A stretch of 5,649 nucleotides of DNA, taken from positions 1 through 5,649 of the forward strand of contig JAJYGU010000116.1 in NCBI GenBank assembly GCA_021784975.1, in the 5' to 3' direction. Positions 1 through 4,961 of the stretch are shown in pieces; the stretch's first letter is position 1; the number at the start of each line of letters is the position of its first letter. The translations under genes and the position numbers were made by a program. Source of the DNA: Planctomycetota bacterium. GTDB taxonomy: Bacteria > Planctomycetota > Planctomycetia > Pirellulales > Thermoguttaceae. The notes beneath the pieces are model-generated. The model ran no database searches. It had not been told where the DNA came from and saw only the letters and a list, made by a program, of their open reading frames with translations.

Positions 1-1
1 C

Positions 2-247
2 AGCACCTGCCATGGGGCGGGCCGGGTGATGAGCCGGACGGCCGCCGTGCAAGACGCCCGCGGCCGCCGCATTGATCGCGAATTGGCCGAGCGCGGTGTG
101 ATCGCCAAATGCCGCAGTTGGAAAGGGCTGGCCGAAGAGCAGCCGGCGGCCTACAAGGATGTGAGCATGGTGGTCGACGTGGTGCATCGCGCCGGCTTGG
201 CGCGGAAAGTCGCCCGGCTGCGCCCGGTCGGCGTGGTGAAAGGCTGA
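2..247 (+). CDS. rtcB: RNA-splicing ligase RtcB, C-terminal 81 residues (5' end outside window)
   Basis: RtcB joins RNA 2',3'-cyclic phosphate or 3'-phosphate ends to 5'-OH ends using GTP and Mn2+, in tRNA splicing or RNA repair in the cytoplasm. The open frame enters from the left edge and starts S-T-C-H-G-A-G-R-V-M-S-R, the RtcB motif whose histidine is guanylylated during catalysis. That histidine is followed by 77 residues, the same distance as from His404 to the C-terminus of the 481-residue Pyrococcus horikoshii enzyme as I recall it. The block around GLAEEQPAAYKDV and the ending LARKVARLRPVGVVKG are typical of RtcB C-termini. The ATG at 26 lies inside the conserved motif and is not a real start. 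No archease or RtcA gene is visible next to it. The stop is TGA at 245-247. Confidence 0.93.
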   Translation, partial: STCHGAGRVMSRTAAVQDARGRRIDRELAERGVIAKCRSWKGLAEEQPAAYKDVSMVVDVVHRAGLARKVARLRPVGVVKG

Positions 248-264
248 AACAGAAAGCGGATGGC

Positions 265-277
265 GGGGACTGTCCCC
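265..277. repeat. REP-like palindrome GGGGAC-T-GTCCCC
   Basis: Perfect 6+6 inverted repeat with one central base, 17 bases after the rtcB stop. As RNA it would form a GGGGA/TCCCC stem with a CTG loop. No T-run follows, so it is not a convincing intrinsic terminator. Palindromes of this GGGGACnGTCCCC kind are, to my recollection, scattered between genes in many bacterial genomes, sometimes as REP elements moved by Y1 transposases. Only one copy is present here, so repeat status is inferred. Confidence 0.4.
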
Positions 278-374
278 CCTTGCGCCCGTACAGGCCCGAA
301 AGCGGAGGGAGGAAGGCCGCGCTGCACTCCGCCCACGTGGCGAAAAGAGGACGGTCGCGGCTCGCTTCGGGGGG

Positions 375-404
375 TTGCATCCGTTTGACCGTGGAGGATA
401 TGAT
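375..404 (+). promoter_or_regulatory. Possible sigma70-type promoter for the PEBP gene
   Basis: TATGAT at 399-404 matches five of six bases of the -10 consensus. TTGCAT at 375-380 lies 18 bases upstream and matches only TTG of the -35 consensus. Transcription would start near 411, about 40 bases before the ATG at 450. A second -35-like hexamer, TTGACC (385-390), has no -10 box at the right distance. A GACAG/CTGTC inverted repeat (408-412 and 420-424) sits at the expected start of transcription and could be an operator or chance. Confidence 0.28.
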
Positions 405-449
405 TCGGACAGAATTCTCCTGTCGGGTGGTGAAAATGGGGGACATTTC

Positions 450-1064
450 ATGCTTCGACTCGCTATGAGAACAGTCCTGTGGCTGACGGCCGTAGTGGTC
501 GTGGTCGGCTGTGGCGTCGCTGCTGACGACGGCCACTCGGCGGCACAGCAGGCGGCCGGGAAAAAAGGAGCAAAACGTATGACACTTTCGATCACGAGTC
601 CGGCATTTACCCAAGGCCATCCGATTCCGAAAAAATACTCCGGCGAAGGCGAGGACATCTCTCCGCCGTTGTCGTGGTCGGGTGTGCCTGAAAATGCCAA
701 GGAGCTGGCGCTCATCTGCGACGACCCCGATGCGCCGAGCCCTCAACCTTGGGTCCACTGGGTGATCTACAAGATTCCCGCCGACGCCAAGGGATTGCCG
801 GAAGCGATTCCGCGACGGCCGCAGCTCCAGGAGCCCGCCGGCGCCGTGCAGGGTAAGAACTCCTGGCCCTCCGGCGACACCCTCGGCTACCGCGGTCCGA
901 TGCCGCCGCCAGGCCACGGGGTGCATCACTATTATTTCCGGCTTTATGCGGTGGATCGCCAGTTGGACCAACCGCCGGGGCTGTCCAAGAACGCCCTGCT
1001 GGAGAGCATCCGCGGCCACGTGTTGGCGGAAGGCGTGCTGATGGGCACTTACCAACGGCGCTGA
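450..1064 (+). CDS. YbhB/YbcL-type PEBP-family protein, predicted lipoprotein
   Basis: Member of the phosphatidylethanolamine-binding protein family (bacterial YbhB/YbcL, 'Raf kinase inhibitor-like'), small beta-fold proteins with an anion or phosphate-binding pocket; the bacterial role is mostly unknown. The 204-residue product has a hydrophobic N-terminus (about residues 7-19) ending in V-V-G-C with Cys21 as the likely lipidation site. A short Ala/Gln/Lys linker follows, then the conserved domain from about residue 44. Pocket motifs are visible: D92-P-D-A-P96, H103-W104, the G-K-N-S-W block near 135-139, and G157-V-H159 before YYFRLYAVD. ATG 450 is chosen because GGGGGA at 438-443 precedes it by 6 bases and it gives a complete signal peptide; in-frame ATGs at 375 and 465 are less good. 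An internal ATG at 579 (Met44) with a strong ribosome binding site may give a shorter cytoplasmic form. Family assignment is firm; location and ligand are inferred. Confidence 0.88.
   Translation: MLRLAMRTVLWLTAVVVVVGCGVAADDGHSAAQQAAGKKGAKRMTLSITSPAFTQGHPIPKKYSGEGEDISPPLSWSGVPENAKELALICDDPDAPSPQPWVHWVIYKIPADAKGLPEAIPRRPQLQEPAGAVQGKNSWPSGDTLGYRGPMPPPGHGVHHYYFRLYAVDRQLDQPPGLSKNALLESIRGHVLAEGVLMGTYQRR
565..581 (+). promoter_or_regulatory. Internal ribosome binding site and second start (ATG 579) in the PEBP gene
   Basis: AAGGAG at 565-570 lies 8 bases before an in-frame ATG at 579-581. This is the best Shine-Dalgarno match in the window and stronger than the one before ATG 450. The ATG encodes the first residue of the conserved domain (MTLSITSPAF), where cytoplasmic YbhB-type proteins normally begin. 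Initiation here would give a 161-residue protein without the lipoprotein signal. Confidence 0.5.
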
Positions 1065-1100
1065 ATTCAAATTTAGGGGTTGCGAGGAATATAAGGGACC

Positions 1101-1147
1101 GCTCCACCGGCGCGTTGGACCCAACGCTCCGACAACCGCGGTGGAGC
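1101..1147. repeat. Nested inverted repeat (stem within a stem)
   Basis: GCTCCACCG at 1101-1109 pairs perfectly with CGGTGGAGC at 1139-1147. Inside the 29-base loop, GCGTTG (1112-1117) pairs with CAACGC (1122-1127) around a GACC tetraloop. It begins 37 bases after the PEBP stop and has no T-run after it. It could protect the mRNA 3' end, be a small intergenic repeat, or be part of an RNA element; the sequence does not decide. Confidence 0.4.
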
Positions 1148-1160
1148 AATTTCAGACCGC

Positions 1161-1189
1161 AAAATCGAGGTCCGAAAGACCGATATTTT
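1161..1189 (+). terminator. Possible weak intrinsic terminator after the PEBP gene
   Basis: GGTC (1169-1172) and GACC (1178-1181) pair around a CGAAA loop. ATC (1164-1166) and GAT (1182-1184) extend the stem past a two-base bulge, and ATTTT follows at 1185-1189. An A-rich stretch (1161-1164) faces the T-rich one, as in bidirectional terminators. The stem is short and the T-run has only four bases, so termination would be weak. It lies about 100 bases after the PEBP stop and before the next gene's likely promoter. Confidence 0.3.
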
Positions 1190-1212
1190 CCCGAGGGAAT
1201 TTCACTCCCCCT

Positions 1213-1241
1213 TTGACGGCCGGCTGGCATTTTGCTAGCTT
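1213..1241 (+). promoter_or_regulatory. Possible promoter upstream of the EF-hand lipoprotein gene
   Basis: TTGACG at 1213-1218 matches five of six bases of the sigma70 -35 box. TAGCTT (1236-1241), 17 bases downstream, is a poor -10 with three matches. The same stretch also has GG at 1222-1223 and GC at 1234-1235 with ten bases between, plus TTGCT, which is a partial sigma54-type -24/-12 pattern. Either would start transcription about 50 bases before ATG 1300. The two readings compete and neither is strong. Confidence 0.25.
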
Positions 1242-1299
1242 ATGGATAAGGTTTGTTCACAACGTCCCCTGACTGTTCTTGCTGAAAGGTGGTTGAACC

Positions 1300-1911
1300 A
1301 TGTCTCGTTACCGATCGCGCGCGATTGTCGGCTTGGGTGCAGCGTCCTCGGCGTTGCTGATTTGTGCGGGCTGTTTCTTTGGAGGTCCGAGACCGATCAA
1401 GCCCCCCTCGATCAACGCGGCGGCGGCCGGGAAGGCAGCCATCGACGAATTCGACACGAACCATGACGGCAAGATCTCTGGCGACGAATTGGCCAAGTGC
1501 CGGTCCTTGGATGCGCTGGCGGCCAGGAATCACGGTGAAGTCACCGCGGACCAAATCACCCAATTAATTCATGGTTGGCAGGTCCAAAAAGTCGGCCGGT
1601 GCCCCTTCCGCTGCATCGTCCACCACAACGGCAAGCCGCTGGTGGGGGCTACCGTCAAGCTGGTGCCCGAGAAATTCCTCGGTTCCAACTACCCGTCCGG
1701 CAGTGGAACGAGCCAGGGGGGCGGTTCGGTGGCTCCCAGCGTGCCCGTCAGGGCCGGCGAGCCGGAAGGCATGCCGTACGGTTTCTACCGCATCGAAATC
1801 ACCAAGGAAGGCGAAAGCATTCCGGCCAAGTACAACACCGACACGATCTTTGGGACCATGATCGCCGGACCCACGGTCGGCGGCGGGTCGGTGTACAATA
1901 TGAAGTACTAG
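1300..1911 (+). CDS. EF-hand lipoprotein with transthyretin-like (carboxypeptidase-regulatory-like) domain
   Basis: Small exported protein of 203 residues, function unknown. A basic N-terminus (R3, R5, R7) and a hydrophobic stretch (about 8-23) end in I-C-A-G-C, making Cys25 the likely lipid-anchored residue; the Cys at -3 is unusual. Residues 52-63 (DTNHDGKISGDE) form a canonical 12-residue EF-hand loop with calcium ligands D52, N54, D56, S60 and E63. Residues 74-85 keep the spacing, Gly79 and Val81 of a second loop but lack the acidic ligands, so it is degenerate. From about residue 100 a beta-sandwich segment follows (IVHHNGKPLVGATVKLVPE), like the transthyretin-like domains of many planctomycete lipoproteins. 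It is followed by a Gly/Ser-rich loop (128-140) and a GFYRIEI strand. AAAGGTGG at 1285-1292, 7 bases upstream, supports ATG 1300. It appears to be a single-gene unit. The domains are clear; calcium binding is likely and the cell role is unknown. Confidence 0.82.
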   Translation: MSRYRSRAIVGLGAASSALLICAGCFFGGPRPIKPPSINAAAAGKAAIDEFDTNHDGKISGDELAKCRSLDALAARNHGEVTADQITQLIHGWQVQKVGRCPFRCIVHHNGKPLVGATVKLVPEKFLGSNYPSGSGTSQGGGSVAPSVPVRAGEPEGMPYGFYRIEITKEGESIPAKYNTDTIFGTMIAGPTVGGGSVYNMKY

Positions 1912-1952
1912 CCGGCCGGCACTCTTGTGGCCCCGCCATGACTGTCTTAGGC

Positions 1953-2001
1953 GGCTTGCCCAGTGTTTTTCTGATCTGCCGGCTGGGCAAGCCCGCGGCT
2001 T
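1953..2001. repeat. 11-bp inverted repeat with an alternative hairpin, upstream of dprA
   Basis: GGCTTGCCCAG at 1953-1963 pairs perfectly with CTGGGCAAGCC at 1983-1993 across a 19-base loop that contains TTTTT. The 3' arm can instead pair locally: AAGCC (1989-1993) with GGCTT (1997-2001) around CGC. The two folds exclude each other. The T-run lies in the loop, not after the stem, so this is not a standard terminator for the EF-hand gene. A small CCGGC/GCCGG hairpin (2036-2048) follows just before the dprA start. REP-like intergenic element or leader RNA are both possible. Confidence 0.4.
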
Positions 2002-2058
2002 CTAGTTTGCTGGCCGGTTTGAATCGCGGAGTGTCCCGGCTGTGCCGGCCCAGGTCCG

Positions 2059-3165
2059 ATGGCTGACCGCGACGAGTTGGTTGACACGTTGCGACTCTCG
2101 CTCGTCTCTGGCGTTGGGCCGCGGATCCGCAAATCGCTGATCGAGCGGTTTGGTTCGGCGCGGGCGGCGCTGGCCGCCGCCCCCAGCGCGCTGCGCGAAG
2201 TACAAGGCGTCGGTGGCAAGCTGTCGCGGAAGATTGCCGACGCCGATCAGCTTGAGGCGGAGGCCGTGCTGGCGCTCTGCGAAGCGCACCAGATCGACGT
2301 GCTCAGCGACGCTCGGCCTGATTATCCGCGGGTGCTGCGCGAGATTTACGATCCGCCGGCGGTGCTGTTCGTCCGCGGCGGGTTGCAGGCTTCCGACGCC
2401 TTGTCCGTCGGCGTCGTCGGCACGCGGCACGCTACCCAATATGGCCTACGGCAGGCCGAGCGGCTGGCTGGCGGTTTGGCCCGCGCCGGGCTGACGGTGG
2501 TCAGCGGGTTGGCACGCGGCATCGATGCGGCCGCCCACCGAGGGGCGCTGGCGGGCGGCGGCCGCACGTTGGCGGTGCTGGCCAGCGGAGTGCTGAACAT
2601 CTACCCGCCCGAGCATGCCCAGCTTGCCGCCGAGGTGGCCGCCCATGGGGCGCTGTTGAGCGAGGCCCCGCCGAACAGCGAGCCGCTGCCCGGCGCCTTT
2701 CCCCAGCGGAATCGCCTGATTAGCGGCCTGTCGTTGGGGGTCGTGGTGGTCGAGGCCGCCGAACGGAGCGGGGCCTTGATCACTGCCCGGCACGCCATGG
2801 AACAGGGTCGCGAAGTGTTCGCCGTGCCGGGAAACGTGGATAGCCGGGCCTCGCGAGGCTGCCACCAGTTGATTCGCGACGGAGCCCGATTGGTGGAGTC
2901 GGTCGACGACGTGCTCGAGGAGCTCGGCCCGCTGGTCGAGGCCGCCCCCGGCGATGGCCGCCCGCCGGTCCATCATCCGGCGGAGTTGCTGTTGAACGAG
3001 ATTGAGCAGCAGGTGCTGGCGGCCATCGGCAGCCAGACGACCTCGATCGACCAGGTCGTCGCACAGAGCCAACTCCCGATTTCGCAGGTGCTGGCGACAC
3101 TCAGCGTGCTGGAGATGCGGCGTCTGGTGCGCCGGCTGAGCGGGGCCACGGTTATCCGGATCTAA
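2059..3165 (+). CDS. dprA: DNA-processing protein DprA (Smf)
   Basis: DprA binds incoming single-stranded DNA during natural transformation and loads RecA onto it, in the cytoplasm. The 368-residue product has the full layout. Residues about 10-65 form a helix-hairpin-helix-like N-terminal region (SGVGPRIRKSLIERFGS, then VQGVGGKLSRKI). The Rossmann-like DprA domain spans about 80-290, with GVVGTR (118-123), SGLARGID (149-156), FPQRNRLISGLS (214-225), VVEAAERSGALITARHA (230-246), VPGN (256-259) and GCHQLIRDGA (267-276). A winged-helix C-terminal domain spans about 308-366. Family length is usually 280-390, so it is complete. ATG 2059 is the first start after an in-frame stop at 2020-2022; its ribosome binding site (AGG at 2052-2054) is weak. 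topA, a frequent neighbour of dprA elsewhere, is not downstream here. Whether the organism is transformable cannot be seen. Confidence 0.96.
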   Translation: MADRDELVDTLRLSLVSGVGPRIRKSLIERFGSARAALAAAPSALREVQGVGGKLSRKIADADQLEAEAVLALCEAHQIDVLSDARPDYPRVLREIYDPPAVLFVRGGLQASDALSVGVVGTRHATQYGLRQAERLAGGLARAGLTVVSGLARGIDAAAHRGALAGGGRTLAVLASGVLNIYPPEHAQLAAEVAAHGALLSEAPPNSEPLPGAFPQRNRLISGLSLGVVVVEAAERSGALITARHAMEQGREVFAVPGNVDSRASRGCHQLIRDGARLVESVDDVLEELGPLVEAAPGDGRPPVHHPAELLLNEIEQQVLAAIGSQTTSIDQVVAQSQLPISQVLATLSVLEMRRLVRRLSGATVIRI

Positions 3166-3202
3166 GCCCGCCATCCACACCGGACGCGGTGGGGGGCGGA
3201 AG

Positions 3203-3236
3203 AAAAAGGCAAAATGAAAAAGGTAAAATGCAAAAT
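3203..3236. repeat. A-rich tandem repeat, AAAAAGGNAAAATG twice plus a partial copy
   Basis: AAAAAGGCAAAATG (3203-3216) is followed directly by AAAAAGGTAAAATG (3217-3230), 13 of 14 bases identical, then CAAAAT (3231-3236). The run stands out sharply from its GC-rich surroundings. A-rich stretches of this type, followed by a segment reading 'AGCLRPSAL' in another frame, recur between genes in Pirellulales-like genomes as I recall them. It covers the annotated start of the PAP2 frame, so that start may be an artefact of the repeat. Confidence 0.55.
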
Positions 3237-4053
3237 CGAGCCGGCTGCCTTCGGCCCTCCGCCCTCCCCTTTCATCCCTGGCCGAGGGCGCGCCCTGGCC
3301 CAGGCCGGCCGTGCAGCGCTTGCCGCGCCGACCGTGTGGATTCCCGGCTTGGCATTATTGGCGCTGACGGTCTTCTTCCGCATGAGCAACGCCGACCTCA
3401 CCTTGGCGCAGTGGTTCTATGCCGGTCGGGGAGCCTTGGTCCCCTGGCCGTTGGCGACCGCTCAACCGTGGGCCGCTCTCTACCGCTGGGGTTGCTACCC
3501 AGGGCTGATCTTGGGCTGCGGCGGGCTGGCGGTGTGGCTGGTCAGCTTTGGCTTTAGGAAGTTGCAGCGGTGGCGCGACGCCGCTCTCTTCTATGCCTTG
3601 CTGCTGGCAGCCGGTCCCGGCCTGCTGGTGAACGTGGCGTGCAAGCCCTGTTGGCAGCGGCCGCGTCCCCACAGCACGATCCCCTTTGGCGGCCCGCGGC
3701 CATTCGTCCGCGTCTTGGATCGCGGGCCCGGCCACGACGACTCCTCCTTTCCCAGCGGCCATGCGGCCATGGGCTTCTATCTGATGGCGCCGGCCTTCGT
3801 CCTCTATCGAAAACGGCGCGGGCTGGCCGCGGCTTTCTTGCTCTTGGGCCTGGCCGGCGGCGGCCTCCTGGGACTCGCCCGGATCGTGGCCGGCTGCCAT
3901 TTCGCCAGCGACGTGCTCTGGTCGGCAGGCATCGTGTATTTCACCGGGCTGGTGCTGGCCGCGGCCTTGCGCCTGGGCCGCCAGCCGCCCCCCGGCGATC
4001 CTTCGCCTGCCGCGGGGATACTGGTTGGCCGCCAAGGCCACGGGTATGATTGA
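3214..4053 (+). CDS. PAP2-family membrane phosphatase (start uncertain)
   Basis: Integral inner-membrane phosphatase of the type-2 phosphatidic acid phosphatase superfamily, which removes phosphate from lipid phosphates such as phosphatidate, undecaprenyl pyrophosphate or lipid A. The 279-residue frame has about six hydrophobic segments (roughly 42-56, 94-112, 123-143, 185-198, 204-222, 236-253). All three catalytic motifs are present: K144-x6-R151-P152, P180-S-G-H183, and R223-x5-H229-x3-D233. The Ser that often precedes the motif-3 Arg is Ala222. The first ~30 residues are unlike a PAP2 N-terminus and begin in an A-rich repeat; GTG at 3334 (residue 41) or ATG at 3382 (residue 57) are alternative starts, the latter inside the first membrane segment. 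ATG 3214 has AAAAAGG only 4 bases upstream, itself part of the repeat. It precedes HAD and heptose-kinase-like genes, so a lipid A or lipid-carrier substrate is plausible but unproven. Confidence 0.85.
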   Translation: MKKVKCKIEPAAFGPPPSPFIPGRGRALAQAGRAALAAPTVWIPGLALLALTVFFRMSNADLTLAQWFYAGRGALVPWPLATAQPWAALYRWGCYPGLILGCGGLAVWLVSFGFRKLQRWRDAALFYALLLAAGPGLLVNVACKPCWQRPRPHSTIPFGGPRPFVRVLDRGPGHDDSSFPSGHAAMGFYLMAPAFVLYRKRRGLAAAFLLLGLAGGGLLGLARIVAGCHFASDVLWSAGIVYFTGLVLAAALRLGRQPPPGDPSPAAGILVGRQGHGYD

Positions 4054-4067
4054 GGTTTTGCAAAACC
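4054..4067. promoter_or_regulatory. Perfect 14-bp palindrome GGTTTTGCAAAACC between PAP2 and HAD genes
   Basis: The palindrome begins at the base after the PAP2 stop codon and ends 18 bases before the HAD start. It has no spacer, so it looks more like a site for a dimeric DNA-binding protein than a strong RNA hairpin. In RNA it could form only five base pairs around a TGCA loop. No -35/-10 pair is obvious beside it. I cannot name a regulator from the sequence. Confidence 0.4.
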
Positions 4068-4069
4068 CT

Positions 4070-4077
4070 GGGGAGAG
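4070..4077 (+). promoter_or_regulatory. Ribosome binding site that selects ATG 4086
   Basis: GGGGAGAG lies 8 bases before ATG 4086. The frame is open back to TTG 4050, which overlaps the PAP2 stop, but nothing resembling a binding site lies at the right distance before TTG 4050. ATG 4086 is therefore the preferred start. Confidence 0.55.
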
Positions 4078-4085
4078 TCCTGTTG

Positions 4086-4961
4086 ATGGTTGCGTGTGAT
4101 GAGCAGAGCGGGCGGCGGTTTGCGGGTTCGGTGGAATTCAGCCCCGGTTTTCGGCCGCGGCCGGACATCAGTTACGTGTTGTTCGACTTCGACGGGACTT
4201 TGTCGTTGATCCGGCAGGGCTGGCCGGAAGTGATGACGCCGATGTTTGTCGAGATGCTGCCGCGCAAGCCCGGCGAAAGCGACGCCGACCTGCACCACCT
4301 GGTCTACGACGACATCATGCGGCTCACCGGCAAGCAGACCATCTATCAAATGATCCAGTTGGTCGAGCGGATTCGTGAGCGCGGCGGCCAGCCCCGTGAG
4401 CCGCTCTGGTACAAGCACGAGTATTTACGGCGTCTGGACGAGCGGATCCACAGCCGCATTGAGGCCCTGCAAACCGGCCATGCTCGCCCCGACGATTGGC
4501 TGGTCTACGGCAGCCGACGATTGTTAGAGCAACTCCTAGAGAGGGGGCTGACCCTCTGCCTGGCCAGCGGAACGGACGAGCCCTTCGTCAAGGCCGAGGC
4601 CGCCCTGTTGGACCTGACCCGCTATTTCGGCCCCCGGATCTACGGGGCCCTGGACGACTATCGCAGCTTTTCCAAACAGATGGTCATCGAACGCATCCTG
4701 CGGGAGAACGACATCCCCGGCCGGCGGCTGCTGGCCTTTGGCGACGGCTACGTGGAGATCGAGAACGCCAAGCAAGCCGGCGGACTGGCGGTGGCCGTGG
4801 CCAGCGATGAAGCCCACAACGGTTCCGGTCAGGTTGATCCATGGAAGCGGCAGCGGCTCTTGGGCGTCGGCGCCGATGTGGTCATCCCTGATTTCCGCGA
4901 CGCGGGGCCGCTCATGGACTGTATCCTCAGCACCGGGGACGGATCATGCACGTCAGGATGA
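4086..4961 (+). CDS. HAD-superfamily hydrolase, phosphoglycolate-phosphatase-like
   Basis: Haloacid dehalogenase-type phosphatase, cytoplasmic, probably acting on a sugar or other small-molecule phosphate. The 291-residue product shows motif I D34-F-D36-G-T38 (nucleophile and acid/base Asp), motif II S161-G-T163, a candidate motif III Lys at K197, and motif IV G219-D220 with acidic E224 and E226 behind it. About 100 residues between motifs I and II form a large, mostly helical cap, as in phosphoglycolate-phosphatase-like members. The first ~27 residues are poorly conserved in character. It lacks the zinc-binding cysteines of GmhB and is much longer, so it is not a standard heptose-bisphosphate phosphatase. 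Its 3' end overlaps the kinase gene, so the two are probably translated together and may act on related sugar phosphates. Superfamily is certain; substrate is unknown. Confidence 0.88.
   Translation: MVACDEQSGRRFAGSVEFSPGFRPRPDISYVLFDFDGTLSLIRQGWPEVMTPMFVEMLPRKPGESDADLHHLVYDDIMRLTGKQTIYQMIQLVERIRERGGQPREPLWYKHEYLRRLDERIHSRIEALQTGHARPDDWLVYGSRRLLEQLLERGLTLCLASGTDEPFVKAEAALLDLTRYFGPRIYGALDDYRSFSKQMVIERILRENDIPGRRLLAFGDGYVEIENAKQAGGLAVAVASDEAHNGSGQVDPWKRQRLLGVGADVVIPDFRDAGPLMDCILSTGDGSCTSG
4935..4948 (+). promoter_or_regulatory. Ribosome binding site and start of the kinase gene inside the HAD gene
   Basis: GGGGA (4935-4939) lies 6 bases before ATG 4946, giving a 16-base overlap with the HAD gene. 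A second in-frame ATG at 4958 overlaps the HAD stop as ATGA (4958-4961), a classic coupling arrangement, but has no well-spaced binding site. ATG 4946 is preferred; either start implies translational coupling. Confidence 0.5.

Noticed and set aside
109..468. + strand frame running from rtcB through the gap into the PEBP start
   Set aside because: It crosses the RtcB C-terminus in another frame, has an Arg/Gly-rich composition and no credible ribosome binding site.
712..1230. Antisense frame across the PEBP 3' half and the following gap
   Set aside because: Arg/Ser/Pro-rich product without a domain, opposite conserved PEBP motifs.
1911..1920. Palindrome GCCGGCCGGC at the EF-hand gene stop codon as a terminator
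   Set aside because: No loop and no T-run follow; likely chance in GC-rich sequence.
2446..3180. Long antisense frame (244 codons) opposite dprA
   Set aside because: It lies against an unmistakable DprA coding sequence and shows no recognisable domain; long antisense frames are expected at this GC.
3286..3295. Palindrome GGGCGCGCCC in the PAP2 5' region
   Set aside because: Short GC-only palindromes are common at this base composition; no second copy or context supports a function.
3355..4041. Antisense frame (228 codons) opposite the PAP2 gene
   Set aside because: Low-complexity Gln/Arg/Gly-rich product, no motif, opposite intact PAP2 catalytic motifs.
4046..4099. 17-codon frame starting ATG 4046, overlapping the PAP2 stop and the HAD start (possible leader peptide)
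   Set aside because: No ribosome binding site, no repeated regulatory codons, and the overlap can arise by chance.
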